Source of the DNA: JAAZNF01 sp964561025
GTDB lineage: Bacteria; Myxococcota; B64-G9
DNA length: 64,000 bases
Direction: 5' to 3'
NCBI GenBank assembly: GCA_964561025.1
Contig: CAZLNM010000011.1
Coordinates: 1-64,000, forward strand
Notes under the pieces: generated by a model
What the model was told of the DNA's origin: nothing
What the model saw: the letters and a program-made list of their open reading frames with translations, nothing else
Database searches by the model: none
In this document: positions 35,754 to 44,075 of the stretch, one piece after another
Numbering within the stretch: position 1 is the first letter of the stretch
How the letters are laid out: every line of letters begins with the position of its first letter
Made by a program: the position numbers and the translations under genes

Positions 35754-36689
35754 ATGGAACAGAAAAGCCGCTCCGCGGCCGTGGCCGCCATCCTGTCGCT
35801 GTTCATGCCCGGGCTGGGACACCTCTACGCCGGGCGCTGGCGGCTGGCCCTGCTCTTCTACCCCATCGCCTTCCTGGGGCCGGCCCTCTTCATCGGCGGG
35901 TTCGCCGGGCTCGAGTGGAGCCTGCGCGGCGCCTTCCGGGTGGCCTCCTGGACCTGGCTCGTCTTCGCGGTCGGCGCCTGCGCCCACGCGGCCTGGACCG
36001 CCCGGCGCGCGGGGAAGGAATACCGCCTCCGGCCCTACAACCTCTGGTACTTCTACCTCCTGCTGTGGTTCGCCGGCGTGGCCCTGCCGGCCTTCGGCAT
36101 CACCCGCTGGGTCCAGGGAAACCTGCTCACCCGGCTCGATCTGGTGACGGACGGCATGGCCCCCACCCTGCTCGCCGGGGACATGGTGCTCGTCGATCGG
36201 CGCGCGCGCACCCTCTCGCGCCTCGGGCGCGCCGACGTGATCGCGCTGCGGGATCCGGTCGATCCCGAGACCATCCGGGTGCTGCGCCTGGTCGGGCTGC
36301 CGGGAGACGAGATCGAGCTCGGCCCCGAAGGCTTGCGCCTGAACGGCCAGGCGGTGCGGCGGGAGGAACTGGAGAGCGCCCCGCCGGAAGGAGCCACCGG
36401 AGGCAGGAATGCGCCCACGTTGAAATTCGCCGAGTGGCTGGACGGACAGAAGATCATCGTGCTGGAGGCGGCCGATCCGGCGACGCGGCGCAGCGCGAGC
36501 TTCCGGCTGGGGCCGGAGGAGATCCTGGCGCTCGGCGACAACCGGGCCGTCGCCCAGGAACTGTCGCCGCCGGCCCCGGTCCCTCGCGCGAACGTGCTGG
36601 GGCGGGCCATCCTGGTGATGGCCTCGCGCGATCCCAAGACCGGCGCCTGGCGCAGCGAGCGGCGGAACCTGCCGCTGGCATTCTTCTAG
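35754..36689 (+). CDS. Signal peptidase I homologue lacking the catalytic Ser/Lys dyad
   Basis: 311 aa. Residues 1-120 contain several transmembrane helices, beginning with a TM2-like turn MPGLGHLYAGRWR. Residues 125-311 are a recognisable S26 domain: TDGMAPTLLAGDMVLVD, RVLRLVGLPGDEIEL and ILALGDNRAVAQE. In active enzymes the first box reads xSMxPTL and the second YIKRxxGLPGD. Here the nucleophile position is Gly (G134) and the general-base Lys position is Leu (L177). The fold motifs around them are intact, so it should fold but not cleave. It may bind leader peptides or act in a complex. It is a single gene between two hairpin repeats. Confidence 0.8.
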   Translation: MEQKSRSAAVAAILSLFMPGLGHLYAGRWRLALLFYPIAFLGPALFIGGFAGLEWSLRGAFRVASWTWLVFAVGACAHAAWTARRAGKEYRLRPYNLWYFYLLLWFAGVALPAFGITRWVQGNLLTRLDLVTDGMAPTLLAGDMVLVDRRARTLSRLGRADVIALRDPVDPETIRVLRLVGLPGDEIELGPEGLRLNGQAVRREELESAPPEGATGGRNAPTLKFAEWLDGQKIIVLEAADPATRRSASFRLGPEEILALGDNRAVAQELSPPAPVPRANVLGRAILVMASRDPKTGAWRSERRNLPLAFF

Positions 36690-36715
36690 GGCGAGCCCGG
36701 GCCGCGAGCAGGGTC

Positions 36716-36757
36716 GCGACCGGCCGCGCGGGCTCCTTCGGCCCGGCGCTCGGTCGC
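36716..36757 (+). repeat. Variable-arm hairpin repeat, copy J
   Basis: Arms GCGACCGGCCGCG / GGCGCTCGGTCGC (10 of 13 paired), loop CGGGCTCCTTCGGCCC. It lies 27 nt after the signal-peptidase homologue. Confidence 0.7.
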
Positions 36758-36869
36758 GCTCGATGATCTTCCAAAAACACGTGCATCCGATTATCAATGA
36801 TCCTAGCCTCGAGCCACGCAGCCTTGTCCGTCTGATGAGGTAGGGTGTGTCCGGCGCGGGAGGCGACGA

Positions 36870-39800
36870 ATGAAGACAGGCCCGATCGTTTTCATGCTTT
36901 TCCTGCTGGGCCTTCTCGCCGGGCCGCGGCCCTCGGCCCGGGCCGAGGCCTGTCCCGGCTGCCCGTCGCTCGACACGCTGCCGCAGAACCCCATGGCCCT
37001 GGTCGAGCTGCTCGGCGCGCAGGCCTTCGCGGATCTTTCGCGCCTGCTCGACGAGGCGCTGGCGGACAAACCCAAGGCGCCGCACCTCTCGAGCGTGCTC
37101 TCGGCGCTGGAGCTCTGCCGCCACCCCGCGGAGAAGGAGTTCTGGATCCGGCGGCTCAAGGACCCGGGCACGCTGGACCCGGCCAAGGCCCGCGCCATCC
37201 GGCTCTCGGGCATCGAGATCCTCTCGCGCTACCGGAAGGACGATTCGGCGGTGCGCGCCATCGCGGACTCGCTCTTCGACGAGGAGCGCGCGGTGTCCGA
37301 GGCGGCCGCGACCGCCCTCCACTGGCTGCGCCACCCGGCAGCGCTTCCGGCGCTGATGCGCTTCGACGGCGAGCGGCACCGCTCGGGGAACCTCCAGGTG
37401 CTCGGCGCCATCGCCGATACGCCGGGCGAGGCGGCGGCGGCCTACGCGCTCGGCAAGCTGGGGCAGAAACGCCCCTTCGAGGGCGGGCCGAGCAGAAAGG
37501 TCTACGAGATCTCCCAGGAGTACATGCCCTGGTGGGGCCTCATCGCGCGCAAGCTCGCGCTCCGCAAAGACCAGCGCCTGCTGCCCATCCTGCTGGAGGC
37601 GGTGAAGAAGGCGGTGGACCGCGGCAGCACCGTGGTGGACGACGGCTTCTACGCGCTGGGGTTGCTCGGAGACCGCGCCGCCACGCCGGTCCTCGCGGAG
37701 GCGGTCCGAAAGCTCGATTTCCACAACCAGTACTGGGCGGCGCTCGCCCTGGCGCGCCTCGGCGATCCGGCCGCGCTGCCGGCGCTGCGCGAGGCCCTGC
37801 CGCGGGTGAAGGATCTCCCCGCCAGCCGCCCGTGGGTGAACCGCTCGGCCATCGCCTACGCCCTGGCCCGGCTCGGCGACGCATCCGGCGAGCGCGCGCT
37901 GCTCGAACAGGAGAAGGACCCGGACGAACAGGCCAGCATGTACGCGCTGCTCGGCTTGCTGCGCCTGCGCGGCCTCCCCTACGCCCAGAAGATCCTGGAG
38001 CGCCTGCGGCCCTACCGCGACATCGACAAGAACCTCCCCTACCCCATGGACGAGATCGCCGAGGCCATCGCCGAGCTGGCGACGCCCGAGGCGGCCCGCG
38101 TCCTCTTGGAGTTCACCGGGTTCGTGCGGGCCGGCGGCATCGGCCACCACGCCGAGATCGCCTTGCGGGAGATGCCCCCCGAGGTGGTGGCCCGGGCGGT
38201 GGCGGAGCGGTTGCGCTCCGGCGGGTGGAAGAAGCGCAACCTGGCGGCCGCGCGCCTGATGTCGCTGCCGCTCGACCCAAACCCGACCTTCGCCGCCCTG
38301 CTCCAGGACGGCGACCTGCCGGCCCGGGTGTTGGCGGTGCGCCTGCTGGGGCGGTACGCCTTGCCGCGCTTCCGGCCACAGCTCGAACGCGCCCTCCAGG
38401 ATCCCGCCTGGCAGGTGGCCGACGAGGCGCGCATCTACCTCGCTGGCCCGACCCTGGCCGCCCTGGCCGGCGCCAGATTGGCCCCGCTCCCCGAGGAGAG
38501 CGCCGGCTGGAGCGCGGCCGGCCCGGCGAAGGACGCCCGCCGCCTGCTGGAACTTCCCGACGGTCGCGTTGCCGTGGCCGCCGCCGACGGGGTGTGGCTC
38601 TACGACGGGATGCAGTGGCGCACCCTGACCGCCCGGGACGGTTTATGCGCCGGCGAGGTGCAAGACATCGCCCTCGCCGACGGCGCGCTGGCGGCGGCCT
38701 CCGGCGCGGGCCTGGCCGTCGAGCGCGCGGGGAAGTTCGAGTGCCAGGCGGCGCCGGCCCCGCCGACGCGCCTGGCGAGCGGTGGGAAGAAGCTCTTCCT
38801 CGGCACCGAGCGCGGCCTGTACGAGTTCGCCTCCGGGAAATTCTTGCGCCTCTCGGGCCCCGAGCGGCTGGTGCGAGCGGTGGCCGTGGACGGCCGCGGC
38901 GTGGCGTGGGCGGTGTTCGCGCCACCCGGCCAGAGCGGATCGTTTTCGCTGTTCGCATTCGAGGGGGGCAGGGCCGAGGAGAGCCCGCGGGTCTTCCGCT
39001 CGTACCGCGGGAAACCCCAGGACGCCTGGACCCGCGCCGGGCGGGCGACCTTTCGCGAGACATTCGCCATCGAACCTCTCTCGCTCCTCGGCGACGCCGG
39101 GGGCGGCGTGTGGGTCTCCACCCGGACCGGGCTGCTGCGCGTCGAACGAGGAAAATCGCGGCCCTTTCCGGCGGAGGATGAGCGGCGCTCGCCCATCCCG
39201 CCCGGCGCCATCGCGGGGGAGGCGCGCCGGCTCGTCGTCGGCTACCCGGGCTTCATCGAGATCATCGAGGGCAAGAACGCCCGCCGGGCCTTCTTCGACG
39301 ACAACACCCGGCGCCTGCTGTCGGAGCGCGGGCTCGGCGCCGGCCCGGTGCCGGCGGGGGCGCTGCTCTCGCGATCTGGCGAGGTGTGGCTTTCGCTCCC
39401 CTACGCGGTCGTGACCGGGCAGGGCCACGGCGCCGTGTTGCGGCTGGTGAAGAAGGACCCGGCCCGCGCGGCGCTGCCGCCGGAGACGATCATCGCCCGC
39501 GTGAGCGGCGGGGCCTTCTTCCAGGACAACCCGGACATCGCGCTTTCGGGCCAGAACCTCGAGCGCCGGTTCGCCGCCGGCGAGGTGTTGAAGATCCCGG
39601 CCAACGTCGTCTCGGTCTCGGCCGTGGCCAAGGACCCGTGGGACTTCGGCCCGGTGCAGCTCCGCTTCAAGCTCGACGAGCGCCCCTGGACCGAGTGGTC
39701 GGACGCGAACCTGCTCATCACCCCGGACATCCTCGACGAGGGCGTGCACCGAGTGCTGGCCCAGGCGCGCGACGCCGACGGCAACGTCGATCCCACCCCG

Positions 39801-41360
39801 GCCGAGCTTCGCTTCACCGTGGTCACCCGCGACGTCACCGTGATCCGGGTGCGCGACGGGCAGTTCGAGCGCGTCTTCCCCTCGCAGTTCCTGCGTTACC
39901 AGAAGGGGGAGGTGGGGAGGGTGGAGATCGAGAACACCCTGCCGCGGCCGGTGGAGGTCGAGGTCAAGCTGTCGATCGAGGACCTGTTCGAATCCCCGGC
40001 CTCGGCGCGCGCCACCCTGGGCCCGCACGAGAAGCGCTGGCTCTCCCTGCCCGGGCCGTTCACCGCGCGGCTGCTGGAGAACCGCGCCCAGCGCACCGCC
40101 CAGGCGGTGGTGGAGATCGCCTACGAGCACGAGGCGGCGCGCCGCAGCAGCCGCCACAGCTTTCCGGTGGAGATCATGGAGAGCAGCGCCCTCGCCTGGG
40201 ACCGGCCCGAGCGGGCGGCCTCCTTCGTGAGCAGCCACGATCCGGCGGTGCAGGCGCTGGGGAGCGCCTTGTACGCCAACCTCGCCGCCGCCCTGCCCGA
40301 GCCCACGCGCCCGTCCTCGCCGCTGCGCAACCTCCTGCTGGGCGCGGCGGCCTTCGACGCCCTGCAGGCGGCGGGCCTCTCCTACAAGCCCGATCCCACC
40401 CGGCCGTTCTCGGGCACCGCCCCCGGGAAGGCGGCCGTGGACAGCGTGCAGTTCCCGGCCATCACCTGGCAGCGAAAGACCGGCGACTGCGACGACCTCA
40501 GCGTGCTCTACGCATCCCTGCTCGAGAACCTCAACGTGCCGAGCGCGCTGGCCCTCCAGCCGGGCCACGTCTTCGTGCTCCTCGACACCGGCGTGACCGC
40601 GGCCAACCGGGAGGTGTTCGCGGGCGAGGAGACGCGGCTTTACCTGCGCGACGGCCGGGTGTGGCTCCCGGTCGAGGTTACCCGCCTGGGAGCGAAGGAC
40701 GCCGACTTCTCCGGCGCCTGGGCCGCCGGCGCGCTGCGGCTGGCCCAGGTCGCGCCCGCCCAGACGACCACGGTGGACGTGCGCGCGGCCTGGCTGGACA
40801 ACCCGCCGGCCACCTGGACGGCCGCGGCGACCGTCGCCCCACCGGACCTGGCGAAGGCCCGCTCGGAGGCGCTGGCGCTTTCGCTCCGCTTTGCCGAGCG
40901 TGCCATGCAGAAAGCCCCGGCCGGCGCCGACGCCGCGTCCCTGCTCGCCCGGGGGAAGGCGCTGCTGCGCGCGGGGATGTTCGAGCCGGCCGCGCAGGCC
41001 TTCGAGAAGGCCCTCTCGCTGCGCGAGAGCTACGAGGCCACCTTCGGGCTGGCCGCGGCCCGGGCCGGCCGGGGAGAGCTGTTGCCCGCCATCCTGGGAT
41101 TCGAGAAGGCGCTCGACCTGTCCGCGGACGCGCTGCAGAAGTTCCAGTGCCACATGGCCATGGCCCAGTGCTACCGGCAGAACGGGAACACAGCCAAGGC
41201 CCGCCGGCACCTGGAGCAGGCCACCACCCTGAACCCGGCGGCCCGCACCGACCAGCGCTACCGGGCGCTCATCTCGTTCCTCTCCGAGGAGGGCGGCGAG
41301 AAGGCCGCGGCCGAGGACGAGCCGCCGCCGTTCTTCCAGCACATCCTGGAGGGCCTGTAG
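36870..41360 (+). CDS. Giant secreted protein: HEAT repeats, propeller, Y_Y_Y-like, transglutaminase-like and TPR
   Basis: 1496 aa. Signal peptide MKTGPIVFMLFLLGLLAGPRPSARA. Residues ~40-540 are HEAT/PBS-like helical repeats (AVRAIADSLFDEERAVSEAAATALHWL). Residues ~545-890 look like a beta-propeller of the two-component-regulator sensor type (DGRVAVAAADGVWLYDGMQWRTLTARDGL). Around 910-985 is a Y_Y_Y-like module (LRFKLDERPWTEWS, VLAQARDADGNVDPTPAEL). Residues ~1100-1290 resemble a transglutaminase-like thiol domain with candidate Cys in TGDCDDLS (C1207) and His in QPGHVFVLLD. The C-terminal ~190 residues are TPR. Sensor propellers normally sit on histidine kinases; here the same parts end in a possible cross-linking or protease domain. 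Transcribed alone. Confidence 0.75.
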   Translation: MKTGPIVFMLFLLGLLAGPRPSARAEACPGCPSLDTLPQNPMALVELLGAQAFADLSRLLDEALADKPKAPHLSSVLSALELCRHPAEKEFWIRRLKDPGTLDPAKARAIRLSGIEILSRYRKDDSAVRAIADSLFDEERAVSEAAATALHWLRHPAALPALMRFDGERHRSGNLQVLGAIADTPGEAAAAYALGKLGQKRPFEGGPSRKVYEISQEYMPWWGLIARKLALRKDQRLLPILLEAVKKAVDRGSTVVDDGFYALGLLGDRAATPVLAEAVRKLDFHNQYWAALALARLGDPAALPALREALPRVKDLPASRPWVNRSAIAYALARLGDASGERALLEQEKDPDEQASMYALLGLLRLRGLPYAQKILERLRPYRDIDKNLPYPMDEIAEAIAELATPEAARVLLEFTGFVRAGGIGHHAEIALREMPPEVVARAVAERLRSGGWKKRNLAAARLMSLPLDPNPTFAALLQDGDLPARVLAVRLLGRYALPRFRPQLERALQDPAWQVADEARIYLAGPTLAALAGARLAPLPEESAGWSAAGPAKDARRLLELPDGRVAVAAADGVWLYDGMQWRTLTARDGLCAGEVQDIALADGALAAASGAGLAVERAGKFECQAAPAPPTRLASGGKKLFLGTERGLYEFASGKFLRLSGPERLVRAVAVDGRGVAWAVFAPPGQSGSFSLFAFEGGRAEESPRVFRSYRGKPQDAWTRAGRATFRETFAIEPLSLLGDAGGGVWVSTRTGLLRVERGKSRPFPAEDERRSPIPPGAIAGEARRLVVGYPGFIEIIEGKNARRAFFDDNTRRLLSERGLGAGPVPAGALLSRSGEVWLSLPYAVVTGQGHGAVLRLVKKDPARAALPPETIIARVSGGAFFQDNPDIALSGQNLERRFAAGEVLKIPANVVSVSAVAKDPWDFGPVQLRFKLDERPWTEWSDANLLITPDILDEGVHRVLAQARDADGNVDPTPAELRFTVVTRDVTVIRVRDGQFERVFPSQFLRYQKGEVGRVEIENTLPRPVEVEVKLSIEDLFESPASARATLGPHEKRWLSLPGPFTARLLENRAQRTAQAVVEIAYEHEAARRSSRHSFPVEIMESSALAWDRPERAASFVSSHDPAVQALGSALYANLAAALPEPTRPSSPLRNLLLGAAAFDALQAAGLSYKPDPTRPFSGTAPGKAAVDSVQFPAITWQRKTGDCDDLSVLYASLLENLNVPSALALQPGHVFVLLDTGVTAANREVFAGEETRLYLRDGRVWLPVEVTRLGAKDADFSGAWAAGALRLAQVAPAQTTTVDVRAAWLDNPPATWTAAATVAPPDLAKARSEALALSLRFAERAMQKAPAGADAASLLARGKALLRAGMFEPAAQAFEKALSLRESYEATFGLAAARAGRGELLPAILGFEKALDLSADALQKFQCHMAMAQCYRQNGNTAKARRHLEQATTLNPAARTDQRYRALISFLSEEGGEKAAAEDEPPPFFQHILEGL

Positions 41361-41429
41361 CCTTCGCCCGACCTCTCCCGTAGGATTTTGTCTGCAAGAC
41401 GATCTCGTGATAGGCAGACGCCATCTGGC

Positions 41430-41471
41430 GCGGCCGACCGCGGGGCCGAAGGAGCCAGCGCGGTCGGAGGC
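41430..41471 (-). repeat. Variable-arm hairpin repeat, copy K
   Basis: Arms GCGGCCGACCGCG / CGCGGTCGGAGGC (11 of 13 paired). Bottom-strand loop CTGGCTCCTTCGGCCC, differing from copy J at only two positions. A run of six Ts follows at 41478-41483, so this copy could also end transcription from the upstream gene. Confidence 0.75.
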
Positions 41472-41516
41472 GCGAACTTTTTTGCATGGCAACCCAAGAC
41501 AGTTGAAAGGAATCGA

Positions 41517-42638
41517 ATGAAACTCACATGCTGGTCCCTCTCGCTACTCGTGTGCGGGCTCGCGGCGGCCGCCTTTGCCGACGAGCCGCCCGCGCCGGAA
41601 CCCACCTTCGCTCCAGCGCCGCCACCGGCTCTGGCCGAGACCGGACAGGACGAGCCGCCGTGGCTTCAGCTCCGGGCCTTCCTCCAGGCCGGCTACCTGT
41701 ACAACCTGGCCGATCCCGCCAGCGGCGAGAACGACCTGCGCGTGTTCGATCATCTGCACAACACCTTCACCATCGATCTGGTCGAGATCGAGACGCGGCA
41801 TGAGGCGCCGCTCGGCGGAGCCGGCTTCAAGGTGAAACTCACCGCCGGTGAAGCCGCCCGTTTCATCCACTCGCGCGGGCTGGGCAGCGACGAGCCGTTC
41901 GACCTCACCGAGGCCTACCTCGACTACCGCTTCGACGTGCTCGACGGGCTACGCCTGCGGGCGGGGAAGTTCTCCACCTACTTCGGCGCCGAGCTGTTCG
42001 AGGCCTGGGAGAACCCCAACACCTCGCGCACCTACCTGTTCAACTACGCCCTGCCGGTGAGCCACACCGGGATCATGGCCGAGCTTACGCTGGTGGATTT
42101 CTCGCTCCGGCTCTTCGGGCTCAACGGCTGGGACTGCACCGCCGACAACAACGAGGCAAAGTCCGTGGGCGCCTCGCTCACCTACGCCCGCGCAGACCGG
42201 TTCATGGCCATGCTGAACCTGCTGGCCGGGCCGGAGCAGGACGGCAACACCGGCGACTGGCGTGTGCTGGTGGACCTGGTGCTCACCGGCCGGCCGCTCG
42301 GCTGGCTCGCCCTCACCGCGGCCGGCGCCTACGGCCGGGACCGGATCGGCGATGCAGCGGTGGCCTGGCACGGGGTCCAGGCGGTCGTGGGCGCGGACCC
42401 GCTGGCCTACCTGGGCGTGGCCATCCGCGGCGAGTTCATGAACGACCCGGACGGCGTCCGCACCGGGACCGCCCAGGAGCTCAAGGGCCTCACCGCGACG
42501 GTCGAGGCCCGCCCGGCCGACTCGCTGAAGATCCGCCTGGAGTACCGCCACGACTGGTCCACGAAAAATTCCTTCGCCGGCAGCTCTTCCCAGGACACGC
42601 TGGGCCTCTCCATCCTGTGGGCGGCCCGCCGGGGTTGA
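41517..42638 (+). CDS. Outer-membrane porin, OmpL/BBP2-like barrel
   Basis: 373 aa. ATG 41517 follows AAAGGA, and the signal peptide is MKLTCWSLSLLVCGLAAAAFA. The mature barrel has the sequence features of the putative beta-barrel porin-2 (OmpL-like) family: FLQAGYLYNLADP, IDLVEIETRHEAP, LRLRAGKFSTYFGAELFEAWENPNTSRTY, then LPVSHTGIMAEL. The end (TLGLSILWAARRG) lacks the usual terminal aromatic residue, having Trp seven residues in. Likely a general or solute-specific pore; substrate unknown. Confidence 0.75.
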   Translation: MKLTCWSLSLLVCGLAAAAFADEPPAPEPTFAPAPPPALAETGQDEPPWLQLRAFLQAGYLYNLADPASGENDLRVFDHLHNTFTIDLVEIETRHEAPLGGAGFKVKLTAGEAARFIHSRGLGSDEPFDLTEAYLDYRFDVLDGLRLRAGKFSTYFGAELFEAWENPNTSRTYLFNYALPVSHTGIMAELTLVDFSLRLFGLNGWDCTADNNEAKSVGASLTYARADRFMAMLNLLAGPEQDGNTGDWRVLVDLVLTGRPLGWLALTAAGAYGRDRIGDAAVAWHGVQAVVGADPLAYLGVAIRGEFMNDPDGVRTGTAQELKGLTATVEARPADSLKIRLEYRHDWSTKNSFAGSSSQDTLGLSILWAARRG

Positions 42639-42723
42639 CGGCGCCCGGCGAAGATCATATATATGAATCGTTCTGCGGGGGCGGGCGGTTTTCCGTAAGA
42701 TCGACTTTCCGGCGAGGCGCGGC

Positions 42724-43299
42724 ATGGCGTACGACAGACCCAGTTGGCGCGAGATCGACAAGATGCGGGACGGGGGCCGCGTGCGCAAGAAGCGCGACAA
42801 CCAGATCCGCGATTTGTCGGAGCACTCCACCCGCTACGAGAAGTACAAGTCCGATCTCAACCGCCTGTTCGACCAGGGCATGGCCAGCGAGCTGGTCAAG
42901 AAGTTCGGCAAGGATAAACCGCCCGCGGAGGATGACGCCCGCAAGCGCCGGCGCGACGCCATGCGCCAGCCCACCGCGGACGCCAAGGCTTCCCTGAGCC
43001 GGCTCAAGCTCATCCGGGCGGTGCTCGAGGCCGGCGACCCGGCGGCCCTGGTGGCCGCGGTGGACGAGCTTTCGCAGCGCTTCGGCCTGCCCGACGAGTG
43101 GGAGGTGCTGATCCGGGTGCTCGAGCACCCCGGCGAGACCCTCCAGGAGCAGGCCATCGATCGCATGATCGCGCTGCTCCCCGTATCGGCCAAGGTGCCG
43201 CGCCGGGCCACGCTCAAGGAGCGCCTGCGCGCGGTGGCCCAGGTCGCCCGCGAGGCGAAGCTTCGCGACAAGGCCCACGCGCTCGAAGAACGCCTCTGA
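42724..43299 (+). CDS. Conserved-type hypothetical cytoplasmic protein
   Basis: 191 aa, no signal peptide or membrane segment, very rich in Arg, Lys, Asp and Glu. It begins MAYDRPSWREIDKMRDGGRV, with a basic N-terminal region followed by mostly helical sequence (LSRLKLIRAVLEAGDPAALVAAVDELSQRFG, EWEVLIRVLEHPGETLQEQAIDRMIALLP) reminiscent of HEAT-like helices. I do not recognise a named family. Upstream is a weak purine-rich ribosome site (CGAGGCGCGGC). It ends 70 nt before hairpin copy L. Confidence 0.65.
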   Translation: MAYDRPSWREIDKMRDGGRVRKKRDNQIRDLSEHSTRYEKYKSDLNRLFDQGMASELVKKFGKDKPPAEDDARKRRRDAMRQPTADAKASLSRLKLIRAVLEAGDPAALVAAVDELSQRFGLPDEWEVLIRVLEHPGETLQEQAIDRMIALLPVSAKVPRRATLKERLRAVAQVAREAKLRDKAHALEERL

Positions 43300-43368
43300 T
43301 TCACCCAGCGCTTCCGTTCACACGCGATATCTCCTCCTGGCCCAGCAGGATCTGATGATGTAGCTTGA

Positions 43369-43410
43369 GCGTCTGGCTGCGGGGCCCTCAGAGCCAGCGC
43401 AGCCAGGCGC
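43369..43410 (-). repeat. Variable-arm hairpin repeat, copy L
   Basis: Arms GCGTCTGGCTGCG / CGCAGCCAGGCGC (12 of 13 paired, the odd one a G-T type change). Bottom-strand loop CTGGCTCTGAGGGCCC. It lies in the convergent gap 43300-43492. Confidence 0.75.
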
Positions 43411-43492
43411 AAGAGCGAATTGCACCCTGTCGCCGCTTCCTACCGCCCGCGCGACCCGGCGTCGATTCTTGAGCTGTAAAGGTGGGACGGGG

Positions 43493-44017
43493 TCAGTCTT
43501 CTTCGGGGTCTTCTTCAGGATCCTCTGCCGGGTCCTCGGGATCCGGCATGACACCCTCGACGGCCGGGGGTAGATCGGCGGCCAGGCTCATCTTCTCCAT
43601 GGTGTCCTCGGTGCGGGCCACGCCCACCTTGGCCATCATCTCGCGCACCCGTGGGTAGTCCTTGAGCACTTCCAGCACCCGCGCCTTGGGGATGCGCATC
43701 ACCTGGAGAACCCCGCGGGCGCGCACCGTGGCCGAGCGCGGCTGGTCGGTGATGACCCCGATCTCGCCAAAGAAAGCCCCGTCGGTGAGCTCCGCCACCG
43801 CGCGGGCGGTGCCCATGTCGTCGGCCTCAACCGAGGCCACGCCGTCCACGATGATGTACAGCGCGTCGCCCGGATCGCCCTCGCGCACCACCGTCTCGCC
43901 GTCTTGAAAGGTGAGCGCCGCGGCCTCGGCCAGCAGGCGCCGGCGGCCGGCCTCGTCCAGCAGGCGCAGAAAGCGGGCGTTGGCGAAGAAGTTCAGCACC
44001 TGTTCCATGTCGGCCAT
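43493..44017 (-). CDS. Cyclic-nucleotide-binding-domain protein
   Basis: 174 aa. Residues ~8-125 form a single cNMP-binding domain: LTFQDGETVVREGDPGDALYII, then the phosphate-binding cassette FFGEIGVITDQPRSATVRA with the expected Glu and Arg that contact the cyclic nucleotide. There is no DNA-binding domain; the protein ends in an acidic tail with repeated DPEED. It is thus not a CRP-type regulator but more likely a stand-alone sensor that acts on a partner. Monocistronic, 59 nt upstream of the membrane protein stop at 44076. Confidence 0.85.
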   Translation of the reverse strand: MADMEQVLNFFANARFLRLLDEAGRRRLLAEAAALTFQDGETVVREGDPGDALYIIVDGVASVEADDMGTARAVAELTDGAFFGEIGVITDQPRSATVRARGVLQVMRIPKARVLEVLKDYPRVREMMAKVGVARTEDTMEKMSLAADLPPAVEGVMPDPEDPAEDPEEDPEED

Positions 44018-44075
44018 GCGAGCCTCCGCGGCCGGAGTTTGGCACGGCGCCCTGTCCAGGTCAACGCAGCCCTCG

